NCBI GenBank assembly: GCA_016868295.1
Contig: VGHJ01000018.1
Span: 1 to 51,814 of the forward strand
DNA: 51,814 bases
Source of the DNA: Betaproteobacteria bacterium
Lineage (GTDB): Bacteria; Pseudomonadota; Gammaproteobacteria; Burkholderiales; Rhodocyclaceae
Reading direction: 5' to 3'
Made by a program: the position numbers and the translations under genes. Position 1 is the first letter of the stretch; each line of letters begins with the position of its first letter. The notes beneath the pieces were generated by a model. It did not search any database. It had not been told where the DNA came from and was given only the letters and a program-made list of their open reading frames with translations. Positions 10,872 through 19,660 of the stretch are shown one piece after another.

Positions 10872-12155
10872 ATGCAACCGGTTTACATCATCGACGGCGC
10901 CCGCACACCCTTCCTCAAGGCGCGCAATGCCCCCGGCCCCTTCTCGGCGGGCGACCTCGCCACCGCCGCCGGGCGAGCGCTGCTGGTGCGCCAGCCCTTC
11001 GCCGCCGAGGAGCTGGACGAGGTCATCCTCGGCTGCGCCTCGCCCTCGCCGGACGAGGTGAACATCGGCCGCGTCGCGGCGCTGCGCATGGGTTGCGGGC
11101 AGAAGGTGCCGGGGTGGACGGTGATGCGCAACTGCGCCTCCGGCATGCAGGCGCTCGACTCGGCCATTTCCAACATCAACGCCGGCCGCTCGCAGCTGGT
11201 GCTGGCCGGCGGCGTCGATGCGCTGTCGCACGCGCCGCTGCTGTATTCGCGCACCATGGTGCTGTGGTTCGCGCAGATGGCGCAGGCGAGGACGGCCGGC
11301 CAGAAGGCGGCGCTCTTCGCCAAATTGAAACCCGGTGCGCTGCTCTCTCCGGTGATCGGCATCATGAAGGGGCTCACCGACCCGGTGGTTAATCTCCTCA
11401 TGGGCCAGACGGCTGAGAATCTCGCGCACCGCTTCGGCATCACGCGCGAGCAGATGGATGCCTTCTCGGTGCGCAGCCACCGGCGCGTCGTCGCCGGCCA
11501 GGATGCCGGCCATTACGCCGCCGAGGTGGTGCCGCTGGTCGGCCGCGACGGCAAGGTCTACGCCGACGACGACGGCGTGCGGCGCGATTCCTCGATGGAG
11601 GGCCTGGCCAAGCTGAAGCCCTTCTTCGACAAGAAGTACGGCAAGGTCACGCCCGGCAACAGTTCGCAGATCACAGACGGCGGCGTCTGGCTGGTGCTCG
11701 CCTCCGAGGAGGCGGTGAATCGACATGGACTGCAGCCGATCGGTCGCATCGTTGACACGCAATGGGCCGGTCTCGACCCGGCGCAGATGGGCCTGGGTCC
11801 CGTGCATGCCGCCACGCCCATCCTGCAGCGCCACGGGCTGGACCTGAGCGACCTCGACGCCTGGGAGATCAACGAAGCCTTCGCCGCCCAGGTGCTCGGC
11901 TGCATCGAGGCCTGGAAGGACGCCGCCTATTGCAGGGAGCAGCTCGGCCTCGACGCGCCGCTCGGCGCGCTCGACGAGGAGAAGCTCAACGCCGACGGCG
12001 GCGCTGTCGCGCTCGGCCACCCGGTCGGCGCCTCCGGCGCCCGCATCGTGCTGCATCTGCTGCATGTGTTGCGCCGTACGGGTGGCAAGCGCGGCATGGC
12101 CGCGATCTGTATCGGCGGCGGCCAGGGCGGCGCCATGCTGGTGGAGACGGCCTGA
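10872..12155 (+). CDS. fadI: Acetyl-CoA C-acyltransferase (3-ketoacyl-CoA thiolase)
   Basis: A 427-residue thiolase that cleaves 3-ketoacyl-CoA with CoA in the last beta-oxidation step. The nucleophile Cys88 lies in NCASGMQA. The C-terminal catalytic motifs NEAFAAQ, GHPVGASG and the final CIGGGQGGA are all intact. The length and LKARNAPGPFSAGDLA region fit the FadI rather than the FadA branch, matching the FadJ-like partner downstream. It starts 13 bp after fadE with an AAGGAGAA ribosome-binding site. Confidence 0.92.
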   Translation: MQPVYIIDGARTPFLKARNAPGPFSAGDLATAAGRALLVRQPFAAEELDEVILGCASPSPDEVNIGRVAALRMGCGQKVPGWTVMRNCASGMQALDSAISNINAGRSQLVLAGGVDALSHAPLLYSRTMVLWFAQMAQARTAGQKAALFAKLKPGALLSPVIGIMKGLTDPVVNLLMGQTAENLAHRFGITREQMDAFSVRSHRRVVAGQDAGHYAAEVVPLVGRDGKVYADDDGVRRDSSMEGLAKLKPFFDKKYGKVTPGNSSQITDGGVWLVLASEEAVNRHGLQPIGRIVDTQWAGLDPAQMGLGPVHAATPILQRHGLDLSDLDAWEINEAFAAQVLGCIEAWKDAAYCREQLGLDAPLGALDEEKLNADGGAVALGHPVGASGARIVLHLLHVLRRTGGKRGMAAICIGGGQGGAMLVETA

Positions 12156-12169
12156 ACCGACTGACGGCC

Positions 12170-13045
12170 ATGCGGCATGAAATTCGCCTCGACTACCGCG
12201 CGCGCCCATCGGCGCTGGCCTTCGTGGCCCGCGCCGTGCGGCCGTCGCCCGGACTCAAGCGGGGCGGCGTGCCGGCCATTGCGGCGAACTGGCACCATCG
12301 CCCGGCGGCGGCCGAAGTGGTGCGCTTCCACGCGCTCTCCGGTCTTGCCGAGGGCGAGGCCCTGCCGCTGCTCTACCCGCATACCATCGCCTTTCCCCTG
12401 CACATGGCCATCCTGACGCAGCCGGCCTTTCCGCTGCCGATCTGGCGCATGCTGCAGGTCCGCAACCGCATCGTGCAACATGCGCCGCTGCTGCGCGCGG
12501 CGGAGCAGGCGATCGGGGTGCGCCTCGTCGGCCACCGCGTGCTCGACAAGGGCGTCGAGTTCGACCTGCATGCCACGGTGCGCGCGGACGGCGTCCTCGC
12601 CTGGGAGAGCCTGAACACCTTCTACGCCCGCGGCCGCTTCGGCGCGCCGATGGCGGGCGAAGTGCCCGAGGCGCCAAAAGTCAGTCCCGGCGACACGGCG
12701 CAGTGGCGCATGCCGGCCGGCGGCGGCTGGCAGTACGGCGGCCTGTCGGGCGACTACAACCCGCTGCACCTGTGGAGCGGTTACGCGAGAAAGCACGGCT
12801 TCGCCCGGGCCTTCTTCCACCCGCAGCGCGTGCTCGGCCAGTGCCTGGCGCGGCTGGAGCCGCCGGCCGCCGGGCTGCCGCTGCGCCTCGACGCCTGGCT
12901 GAAGGGGCCGGTTTTCTACGGCGCGCCGGTCAGGATGCGCCGCGAATCCGGCAGCGACGGCTGCCGCTTCGCCCTGCATGTGAATGAGGACGAACGACCG
13001 GCCATCGTCGGCCACCTGCGTCCATCCAGCGAAAGCATTTTGTAG
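12170..13045 (+). CDS. MaoC-like (R)-specific hydratase-type hotdog protein
   Basis: A 291-residue protein with a two-part hotdog layout. The C-terminal half holds GDYNPLHL (Asp195, His200), the hydratase-2 catalytic motif. This predicts hydration of enoyl-CoA to the R-3-hydroxy form, which could link beta-oxidation to polyhydroxyalkanoate or side-chain handling. The start ATG at 12170 is 14 bp after fadI; the longer open frame only overlaps fadI. The N-terminal half is less conserved and may be a degenerate second hotdog. Codons near residue 170 contain a copy of the dispersed repeat. Confidence 0.8.
   Translation: MRHEIRLDYRARPSALAFVARAVRPSPGLKRGGVPAIAANWHHRPAAAEVVRFHALSGLAEGEALPLLYPHTIAFPLHMAILTQPAFPLPIWRMLQVRNRIVQHAPLLRAAEQAIGVRLVGHRVLDKGVEFDLHATVRADGVLAWESLNTFYARGRFGAPMAGEVPEAPKVSPGDTAQWRMPAGGGWQYGGLSGDYNPLHLWSGYARKHGFARAFFHPQRVLGQCLARLEPPAAGLPLRLDAWLKGPVFYGAPVRMRRESGSDGCRFALHVNEDERPAIVGHLRPSSESIL
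12673..12706 (+). repeat. Dispersed AAAGTCAGTC repeat, copy 2
   Basis: The core AAAAGTCAGTC is at 12676-12686, with the tail CCGGCGACACGGCGCAGTGG. It is translated as part of the MaoC-like protein (PKVSPGDTAQW), in a different frame from copies in other genes. Confidence 0.75.
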
Positions 13046-13058
13046 TAGCGAGGAACCC

Positions 13059-14987
13059 ATGACCGAACTCAAACATTGGCGCATCGCGCGCGAACCCGAT
13101 GGCGTTGCCTGGCTGAACTTCGACAAGGCCGGCGAGTCCACCAACACGCTGTCCGCCGAGGCCATGCGCGAGCTGGCGCTCGCCCTCGACGAGTTCGACC
13201 GCGAGCCGCCCAAGGGCCTGGTGATCCGCTCCGGCAAGAGCGCCGGCTTCATCGCCGGCGCCGACATCGAGGAGTTCACGAAAGTCGCCTCGGTCGCCGA
13301 CGCCAAGGCGCTGGCGCAGCGCGGCTGGGACCTCTACAACCGCCTCGCCGCGGTGAAGTACCCGACGCTGGCGCTGATCCGCGGCCATTGCATGGGCGGC
13401 GGCACCGAGCTGGCGCTGGCCTGCCGCTACCGCGTCGCGGTGGACGAGCCGGGCACGCGCATCGCCCTGCCGGAAGTCATGCTCGGCATCGTGCCGGGCT
13501 GGGGCGGCATGCTGCGCCTGCCGCAGACGATCGGCCCGGCCGCCGCGCTCGACATGATGCTCACCGGCCGTGCGCTGAACGCGAAGCGGGCGAAGCAGCT
13601 CGGCTTCGCCGACGAGTGCGTGCCGCCGCGCGTCATGGAGAACGCCGCGCGCATGCTGGTGGTGTCGGGCCGGCCGAAGCGGGAATTGCCCTTCATGCAG
13701 AAGCTGATGAATGGACCGCTCAAGGGCTTCGTCGTCTCGCAGGCGAAGAAGCAGGTCATGCGGCGCGCGCGCCCCGGGCACTACCCGGCGCCCTACGCCA
13801 TCCTCGACATGTGGGCGAACCACGGCGGCAATGCGCTGGCCGTGCCGGCCGAGAAGCCGACCTCGATGGACGCCATCGCCGCCTCGCCGACGACGAAGAA
13901 CCTGGTGCGGGTGTACTACCTGCAGGAGCGCCTGAAGGGCTTCGGCAAGGACAGCGATTTCGCGCCGAAGCACCTGCACGTCATCGGCGCCGGCGTCATG
14001 GGCGGCGACATTGCCGCCTGGGGCGCGCTGCGCGGCCTCACCGTGACGCTGCAGGACCAGAACATCGAGCGCATCGCGCCGGCCATCCGGCGCGCCGCGG
14101 CGGCCTTCAAGAAGAAGCTGCGCGACGACACCCAGGTGCGCTTCGCGCTCGACCGCCTCATTCCCGACCCGTCCGGCCAGGGCGCGCGCCAGGCCGACGT
14201 GGTGATCGAGGCGATCTTCGAGAACCTGGAGGCCAAGCGAAAGTTGTTCGCCGACCTCGAGGCCATCGCCAAGCCCGACGCCGTGCTCGCCAGCAACACC
14301 TCGAGCCTCAAGCTGGAGGACATCGCCGTGGCGCTGAAGGATCCGTCGCGCCTGATCGGCATCCACTTCTTCAACCCGGTGGCCAAGATGCCGCTGGTGG
14401 AGGTGGTCGAGGGCAAGGATTCCGATCCGCAGGCGCTGAGCAAGGGCCTCGCCTTCGTGCGCAAGATCGACAAGCTGGCGCTGCCGGTGAAGAGCGCGCC
14501 CGGCTTCCTGGTGAACGCCGTGCTGGCGCCCTACATGCAGGAGGCGATGCGCTGCGTCGACGAGGGCATCGCGCCGGAAGTGGTCGACGAGGCGGCGCTG
14601 GCCTTCGGCATGCCGCTGGGTCCCATCGAACTGGCCGACACGGTCGGCCTCGACATCACGGTGGCCGCCGGCCAGCAACTGGCGAGCGGCCTCACCGAGC
14701 CGCCGAAGAAGCTGATGGAACTGGTGAATGCCGGCCACCTCGGCCGCAAGACCGGGCGCGGCTTTTACACGTACAATCAGGGCAAGCCGCAGAAGAACGC
14801 GGTCGGCCAGGTCCCGGAAGGCCTCGCCGACCGGCTGGTGAAGCCCTTCCTGGCGGCCGCGCAGCGCGCAGTCGACGAGGGCGTCGTCGCCGACGACGAG
14901 CTGGCCGACGCCGGCGTGATCTTCGGCACCGGCTTCGCGCCGTTTCGCGGTGGGCCGATGAATTACCTCAAGGAACAGGCGGGATGA
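13059..14987 (+). CDS. fadJ: Enoyl-CoA hydratase/3-hydroxyacyl-CoA dehydrogenase, FadJ/FadB-like
   Basis: A 642-residue bifunctional enzyme for the two middle beta-oxidation steps. The N-terminal crotonase half has both catalytic glutamates (Glu117 in GGGTELAL and Glu139 in ALPEVMLGIVPGWGG). The dehydrogenase half begins near residue 305 with the NAD motif GAGVMGGDIA, followed by SNTSSL and the catalytic His in GIHFFNPV. It is shorter than E. coli FadB/FadJ (about 715-730). The ATG at 13059 has a GCGAGGAA ribosome-binding site; the frame upstream of it overlaps the previous gene. Its stop overlaps the next start (ATGA). Confidence 0.9.
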   Translation: MTELKHWRIAREPDGVAWLNFDKAGESTNTLSAEAMRELALALDEFDREPPKGLVIRSGKSAGFIAGADIEEFTKVASVADAKALAQRGWDLYNRLAAVKYPTLALIRGHCMGGGTELALACRYRVAVDEPGTRIALPEVMLGIVPGWGGMLRLPQTIGPAAALDMMLTGRALNAKRAKQLGFADECVPPRVMENAARMLVVSGRPKRELPFMQKLMNGPLKGFVVSQAKKQVMRRARPGHYPAPYAILDMWANHGGNALAVPAEKPTSMDAIAASPTTKNLVRVYYLQERLKGFGKDSDFAPKHLHVIGAGVMGGDIAAWGALRGLTVTLQDQNIERIAPAIRRAAAAFKKKLRDDTQVRFALDRLIPDPSGQGARQADVVIEAIFENLEAKRKLFADLEAIAKPDAVLASNTSSLKLEDIAVALKDPSRLIGIHFFNPVAKMPLVEVVEGKDSDPQALSKGLAFVRKIDKLALPVKSAPGFLVNAVLAPYMQEAMRCVDEGIAPEVVDEAALAFGMPLGPIELADTVGLDITVAAGQQLASGLTEPPKKLMELVNAGHLGRKTGRGFYTYNQGKPQKNAVGQVPEGLADRLVKPFLAAAQRAVDEGVVADDELADAGVIFGTGFAPFRGGPMNYLKEQAG

Positions 14988-15382
14988 GTGAACAACCGAC
15001 CCGGCTGCCGGACAAGCAGCCGACCTTGCGCGTGATGCCGATGCCGGCCGACGTGAACCACGCCGGCGACATCTTCGGCGGCTACATCATGGCCAACGTC
15101 GACCTGGCCGGCGGCATCGTCGCCATCCGCCGCGCCCGCGGTCGCGTCGCCACCATCGCGGTGAACGAGTTCCTCTTCAAGCAGCCGGTGTCGGTCGGCG
15201 ATGTGCTGTCCTTCTACGCCGAGGTGATCAGGGTCGGCCGCACCTCGATGACCATCAACGTCGAGGTCTACGCCGAGCGCCACCCCACCAATCCGCTGGT
15301 GGTCAAGGTGACCGAGGCACAGCTCACCTACGTTGCGCTCAACGCCGACGGCAGCAAGCGCGAGGTTCCGCCCGAGCAGTAA
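14984..15382 (+). CDS. Acyl-CoA thioesterase, YciA-like hotdog
   Basis: A 132-residue single-hotdog thioesterase. The [15 protein letters not shown] stretch near residues 23-37 matches the YciA/BACH family active-site helix, with the catalytic Asp in GD. It hydrolyses acyl-CoA to free acid and CoA. Its ATG overlaps the fadJ stop by four bases, so the two are translationally coupled. In this operon it could relieve CoA trapping during fatty-acid breakdown. Family members are cytoplasmic hexamers. Confidence 0.87.
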   Translation: MSEQPTRLPDKQPTLRVMPMPADVNHAGDIFGGYIMANVDLAGGIVAIRRARGRVATIAVNEFLFKQPVSVGDVLSFYAEVIRVGRTSMTINVEVYAERHPTNPLVVKVTEAQLTYVALNADGSKREVPPEQ

Positions 15383-15468
15383 TCCGTTTTTGGCTGCGGG
15401 GTGTGGGGCTGTGGCTTCAACGCATTTCCGCATTCCCGCAGCCGCCTCATTCAACCAGGAGAAACAAC

Positions 15469-15742
15469 GTGAGCAACTTCATCGTACGCAAAGTCGCCGT
15501 GCTCGGCGCCGGCGTCATGGACGCGCAGATCGCCGCCCACTGCGCCAACGCCAACGTGCCGGTCGTGCTGTTCGACCTGCCGGCGAAGGAAGGCGATCCC
15601 AACGGGATAGTGAAAAGGCCCTCGACGGCCTGAAGAAGCTGGAACCCTCGCCGCCAAGGACCGCGTTGCCTACGTCGACGCCGCCAACTACGATTCCGGC
15701 CTCGAACTGCTGCGCGGCTGCGACCTCATCATCGAGGCCATC
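15469..15742 (+). pseudogene. 5' remnant of a 3-hydroxyacyl-CoA dehydrogenase gene
   Basis: A GTG start with an AGGAGAA ribosome-binding site opens a frame reading [24 protein letters not shown], which matches the start of the long (about 800-residue) FadB-like dehydrogenases. The last Gly of the NAD motif is replaced by Asp. Two frameshifts follow: a missing A near 15612-15615, and a small deletion near 15650. After these the original frame resumes as RVAYVDAANYDSGLELLRGCDLIIEAI and then stops matching abruptly at about 15742, where a peptidase remnant begins. Only about 90 of the expected codons remain. Confidence 0.8.
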
Positions 15743-16150
15743 GAGGTGAACTTCCGCATCCTGCCGGGCGACAGCATCGAGGGCGTGACGGCGCATGTCA
15801 GGGCGACGGTCGCCAACGAGTCGGTCGCCGTCGCGCGCAGCGGGCACGCCAACGAGCCGAGGGCGATATCGCCCTCGGCCGCGCCTTCCTTCAAGCTGAT
15901 CAACCGCACCATCCGCGAGCTGTTTCACGGCACCGTGGTCGCCCCGGGCCTGATGATCGCCGCCACCGATTCGCGCCACATGGCGCCGATCGCCGACGCC
16001 ATCTACTGCTTCTCGCCGGTGCGCGCCAGGAGCGAGGACCTGACGCGCTTCCACGGCACCAACGAGCGCATCTCGGTCGCCAACCACGCCGAGCTGATCC
16101 GCTTCTATCATCGCCTGCTGCTCAATGCGGCGAAAGGGGACTCGAAATGA
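15743..16150 (+). pseudogene. 3' remnant of an M20-family carboxypeptidase gene
   Basis: From about 15743 the frame reads VNFRILPGDS, then GTVVAPGLMIAATDSRH and FHGTNERISV, which are the C-terminal dimerisation and metal-ligand regions of M20 (carboxypeptidase S-like) peptidases. About 130 of the usual 450-500 residues remain, without the N-terminal catalytic half. It is joined in frame to the dehydrogenase remnant, as expected after an internal deletion. An ATG at 15746 could start a 134-residue product, but there is no ribosome-binding site. The stop overlaps the next gene by four bases. Confidence 0.8.
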
Positions 16151-16947
16151 ACGAACAGGTCTTGCTGGACATCCGCGGCGCCGTCGCCACGCTGACCCTC
16201 AACCGCCCGCAGGCGATGAATGCGCTCGGCTTGGAGATGGGCCGGGCCTTCCTCGCCCGCGCCCAGGAACTGCGCCGGGCGGAGGGCGTCAAGGTCGTCG
16301 TCGTCACTGGCGCCGGCGAGCACTTCATGGCCGGCGGAGACATCAAGGAATTCCACGCCATGGTGGCGGCGGCGCCGGAGGAGCGCGAGCGCGCCTTCGG
16401 CCAGCTGATCGGCGAAGTCATCAATCCGGCCGTGGAAATCCTGCGCAGCCTGCCGGCGCCGCTCGTCGGCAAGGTGCGCGGCGCCTGCGCCGGCTTCGGC
16501 TTCTCGCTGATGGCCGGCTGCGACCTGGTGCTGGCGGCCGACAATGCCTATTTCACCACCGGCTACTCGCTGCTCGGCACGACCGCCGACGGCGGCGGCA
16601 CCTGGTTCCTGCCGCGCCTGGTCGGCGCGAAGAAGGCGGCCGAGCTGACCTTTCTCGCCGAGCGCCTCGACGCGCAGCAGGCGCTCGCCCTCGGCCTGGT
16701 CAACCGTGTCGTGCCGGCGGCCGAACTGGACGCGGCCTGCGAGGCGCTCGCCGGCCGGCTCGCCTCGGGCCCGACTTTCGCCTATGCCAATGCCAAGCGC
16801 CTGCTCAACCGCTCGCTGACGGCCAGTCTGGCCGACCAGTTGATGGCTGAAGCCGCCTCGTTCGCCCGCTGCAGTGCGACCGCCGATTTCACCGAGGGCG
16901 TCAGCGCCTTCGTCGAGAAGCGCAAGCCATCGTTCAAGGGCAACTGA
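16147..16947 (+). CDS. Enoyl-CoA hydratase/isomerase (crotonase) with atypical active site
   Basis: A 266-residue crotonase. The oxyanion regions HFMAGGDIKEF and RGACAGFGFS are present, but the first catalytic Glu of hydratases is replaced (Ser120) and the second is Asp148 in TTADGGGTWFLPRLVG. That pattern resembles PaaG-type isomerases, which use a single Asp, so enoyl-CoA isomerisation is more likely than hydration. It is preceded by the peptidase remnant (ATGA overlap), so it may have belonged to a different operon before the deletion. A role in unsaturated or aromatic acyl-CoA breakdown is inferred. Confidence 0.85.
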   Translation: MNEQVLLDIRGAVATLTLNRPQAMNALGLEMGRAFLARAQELRRAEGVKVVVVTGAGEHFMAGGDIKEFHAMVAAAPEERERAFGQLIGEVINPAVEILRSLPAPLVGKVRGACAGFGFSLMAGCDLVLAADNAYFTTGYSLLGTTADGGGTWFLPRLVGAKKAAELTFLAERLDAQQALALGLVNRVVPAAELDAACEALAGRLASGPTFAYANAKRLLNRSLTASLADQLMAEAASFARCSATADFTEGVSAFVEKRKPSFKGN

Positions 16948-16969
16948 CATTCCAACCCGCAAGGGAGGG

Positions 16970-17146
16970 ATGCAATGCAAAGCCGACTCGTGGTTGTTGG
17001 CCGCTTTCGTTGTCCTAGCCTTCCTCGCCGCCACTAGAGCACCGCCAACAAGGAGGACGACAGTCACAAGATTTCCTTGCGACGCGCCGAGTCGGCGCGC
17101 CGTGACTAACAGCTTCCGGAGCGATCCGGACGCCTGTTCGCAGTGA
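16970..17146 (+). pseudogene. Possible frameshifted remnant of a small secreted or membrane protein
   Basis: A ribosome-binding site (AAGGGAGGG) is ideally spaced for the ATG at 16975, which gives only about 20 codons (MQSRLVVVG). The alternative ATG at 16970 sits right on the ribosome-binding site and reads LLAAFVVLAFLAAT, a hydrophobic segment, followed by 30 unremarkable residues. Joining the two frames near 17000 would give a normal signal or membrane helix, which suggests a frameshift. The rest of 16948-17153 holds nothing else I can identify. Confidence 0.3.
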
Positions 17147-17153
17147 ACAAGCC

Positions 17154-17927
17154 TTAGTGCCCGTCCGCAGGCGTCTTATCTTTGGCGGTCAGGTTCTGCA
17201 CGAGAACACCTAGCGCTTCATGGAGGACGAAATACGAATTGCGCAGCGCTCCAGCACTTGGGAGCAGGTGAAGCAGCGTGAATTCCGTACGCCCGAAGTA
17301 GGCTGTGGGTGCCGGAATCACTTCCAGGCCATGCCGTTCGAAGGCATCACGTGCGCGCCGCAGGTGCATGGCATGGCTTACCAGCAGTACGCGGTCAATG
17401 CCCGCCCGTGCAAGGATTGGAGCACTCTTGCTGGCGTTCTGCGCGGTATCGTAGGAACGGTCCTCGACCCAACGCACCTTAACGCCAAAATCGCGCTCCA
17501 GCGCGTCCCGCATCGTAATGCCCTCCGGTACCCCCCCCATCGGGGCTCCACCCGTGACGAGTACCGGTAGTCCGGTTTCACGGTGGAGTCGCGCGGCGTA
17601 TCGAATCCTCACCAGTCCGCTATCGCTGACGGTGTCACCGCCATATTCCGGAGCGTTGGCGTAGTTGCCACCGCCGAGTACAACGATGGCCTGCGCATGC
17701 CGGGCCCGGCTTGCGTCGAGCGGGGGGACATCTTCGATCAGCGCTATCAGGGCGAGTGCAACAAGTGGCGTGGCGAGCAGCCAGAGCAGGGCAATGCCGC
17801 CCCAGGCCAGGGTTTTCCCGAGCCGCGGCCAGCGCCGCATCAGGAGCAGTCCGAGGGCGGCGAGCAGCAATGGGCCTGCCGGCGGCAGCACCAGCGCCGA
17901 GAGTATCTTCTTGACGAGCCAGGGCAT
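17154..17927 (-). CDS. YdcF/ElyC-like DUF218 membrane protein
   Basis: A 257-residue protein with two N-terminal membrane helices (about residues 8-65) and a DUF218 domain. The domain shows AIVVLGGG near 89-96, TGGAPMGG and the conserved region AIDRVLLVSHAMHLRRA. E. coli ElyC and SanA of this family affect envelope and undecaprenyl-lipid metabolism; the reaction is unclear. The ATG overlaps the TPP-enzyme stop by one base (TGATG), so it is the last gene of a three-gene coupled operon. The 3' two thirds (to about 17760) has visibly lower GC than the 5' end. Confidence 0.82.
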   Translation of the reverse strand: MPWLVKKILSALVLPPAGPLLLAALGLLLMRRWPRLGKTLAWGGIALLWLLATPLVALALIALIEDVPPLDASRARHAQAIVVLGGGNYANAPEYGGDTVSDSGLVRIRYAARLHRETGLPVLVTGGAPMGGVPEGITMRDALERDFGVKVRWVEDRSYDTAQNASKSAPILARAGIDRVLLVSHAMHLRRARDAFERHGLEVIPAPTAYFGRTEFTLLHLLPSAGALRNSYFVLHEALGVLVQNLTAKDKTPADGH

Positions 17928-19660
17928 CAGCCCGTGACCTTCCTCACCAGGGCGCGGCTCACCATGCGCAGGCGCTGCGCCAGCGGGAAGCGCTTGAAGT
18001 TGGTCTTCACCACGCCGGCGGTGAAGGCGCTGCGCTTCGAGTAGTCGATGTTCACGTCCACCACCACCGGCCGCCCCGCGGCGGCGAGGCGGCGTGCTTC
18101 GGCAATGCAATCGGCGATGGCCGCGTCGTTCTCCATGCGCACGTAGGCGGCGCCGGTGGCCTGGGCGATGCCCTCGATATTGACGGAGCCGAGCACGGCG
18201 CAGGGCTTGCGGTTGTAGGGAATCTCCTGCGCCTGGGCGATCTGCGACAGCTCGCCGTCGTGGAAGACGAAATACACGATGCCGAGGCCTTCCTTCGTCG
18301 CGGTGAGGATTTCCATGGCGGTCATCATGAATGCGCCGTCGCCGACGATGGAGAAGACCTCGCGCTCGGGTTGCGACAGCCTGGCGCCGACTGCCGCCGG
18401 CACGGCGTAGCCCATGCAGTTGAAGTCGGTCGGCAGGATCAGGCAGCGCGAGGCATGCACCGGATAGAGCTCGGCGGTGAGGAAGGTGTGGTTGCCGTCG
18501 TCCACCGTGGCGATGGCATCACTCGGCATCTGCTTCCTCACCTCGTCGAAGAAGCGCGCCGGGTTGACACGGCCTTTCGAATCGTGGGCATACCATGCCT
18601 CGCGGTAGGCCTGCTTGTCGCGACGGATCTGTTCCTGCGGGCCGCTGCCGGCCGGCCGCGCCGTGCCGCGGGCGCGCAGGGCAAAAGTCAGTCGCTGCAG
18701 CACGGCGGCGGCATCGCCCCCCAGCGCGACTGCCGCCGGATAGTTCTTGTGGAAGACCTCGGGGTTGATGTCGACATGCACCAGGTTTTCCGGCACCGGC
18801 GCGCCGAAGCTGCCGGTGGCGAGTTCGCCGAAGCGCGTGCCGACGGCAAGCAGGGCATCGCATTCGGCGAAGGCGTTGCGCGCCGCCGGCACGGCGTGCG
18901 GCCCGAAGCTGAAGCCGGCGTGCAGCGGATGTTGGTGCGGGAACACCGACTGGCCCTGCAGGGTGGTGGCGACCGGCGCCTGCAGGAACTCGGCGAGTTC
19001 GACGAGCTGCGGCAGGGCATCGACCGCGCCCCAGCCGACGAAGAGGCCCGGGCGCTGCGCCGCCAGCAGGAGGTCCGCGGCGCGGGCGAGGTCGTCCTCG
19101 GCCGGCCGCGCCGGCGCGGCCGGCGGCGCGTAGGCGGGCAGTTCGCCCATCTCTTCCGGGAAGAGCTGCAGGTTCACCGGCAGCTCGACGAACACCGGCC
19201 CCGGCATGCCTGAAGTGGCGATGCGATACGCCTCATGGAGCGTCGGCACCACCTCGGCGTGCGATTTGATATGGAAAGTGGCCTTGGTCAGCGGCTTCAT
19301 GAAGGCGTGCTGGTCGATCTCGTGCAACTGGTAGCGTTTGCCGAGGTCGGTGCGGATGCCGCCGGTGATGACCAGCATCGGCACGCCGGCGAGCAGCGCC
19401 TCGGCGATGCCGCTCGCCGCGTGCGTCAGTCCCGCCGCGGGGACGATGGCCAGCGTGCCGACCGTGCCGGAGACGCGGCTCACCGCGTCGGCGATGAAGG
19501 AGGCGCTGCCCTCGTGCGTGACGAGCACCGGCACGATCTGCTCCGACTTGTTCAGCTCGTCGTAGAACTCGGTGTTCTGCACGCCGGGGATGCCGAAGGT
19601 GTATTTCACGCCGAGCTGCTCGAGGGCATGCACGGCGAGCCAGGCGGCGGTCTTCTTCAT
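17927..19660 (-). CDS. Thiamine-pyrophosphate enzyme, acetolactate-synthase-like
   Basis: A 577-residue protein with the three-domain layout of acetolactate synthase/pyruvate oxidase. Glu50 in THEGSASF is the catalytic glutamate that activates TPP. The TPP-binding motif begins with GDGAFMMTAMEIL near residue 440 and ends at FHDGEL. Residues typical for true biosynthetic IlvB are not obvious and no small subunit is next to it, so the substrate is unknown. The start overlaps the flavoprotein stop (ATGA) and the stop overlaps the YdcF-like start. The frame extends upstream to 19963, but the coupled ATG at 19660 fits best. Confidence 0.85.
   Translation of the reverse strand: MKKTAAWLAVHALEQLGVKYTFGIPGVQNTEFYDELNKSEQIVPVLVTHEGSASFIADAVSRVSGTVGTLAIVPAAGLTHAASGIAEALLAGVPMLVITGGIRTDLGKRYQLHEIDQHAFMKPLTKATFHIKSHAEVVPTLHEAYRIATSGMPGPVFVELPVNLQLFPEEMGELPAYAPPAAPARPAEDDLARAADLLLAAQRPGLFVGWGAVDALPQLVELAEFLQAPVATTLQGQSVFPHQHPLHAGFSFGPHAVPAARNAFAECDALLAVGTRFGELATGSFGAPVPENLVHVDINPEVFHKNYPAAVALGGDAAAVLQRLTFALRARGTARPAGSGPQEQIRRDKQAYREAWYAHDSKGRVNPARFFDEVRKQMPSDAIATVDDGNHTFLTAELYPVHASRCLILPTDFNCMGYAVPAAVGARLSQPEREVFSIVGDGAFMMTAMEILTATKEGLGIVYFVFHDGELSQIAQAQEIPYNRKPCAVLGSVNIEGIAQATGAAYVRMENDAAIADCIAEARRLAAAGRPVVVDVNIDYSKRSAFTAGVVKTNFKRFPLAQRLRMVSRALVRKVTG
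18680..18712 (+). repeat. Dispersed AAAGTCAGTC repeat, copy 3
   Basis: The core AAAAGTCAGTC is at 18683-18693 with the tail GCTGCAGCACGGCGGCGG. It is antisense within the TPP-enzyme gene, where it encodes VLQRLTFAL; the gltI copy encodes the similar VLQGLTFAA by chance of orientation. Confidence 0.8.

Noticed and set aside
8786..10873. 695-codon minus-strand open frame over fadE
   Set aside because: It is a His/Arg/Val-rich shadow of fadE without a known domain or ribosome-binding site.
19420..19440. Ninth copy of the AAAGTCAGTC repeat (GCGTCAGTCCCGCC)
   Set aside because: It lacks the A-rich left end and its tail is degenerate, so it is not counted; a profile search would decide.
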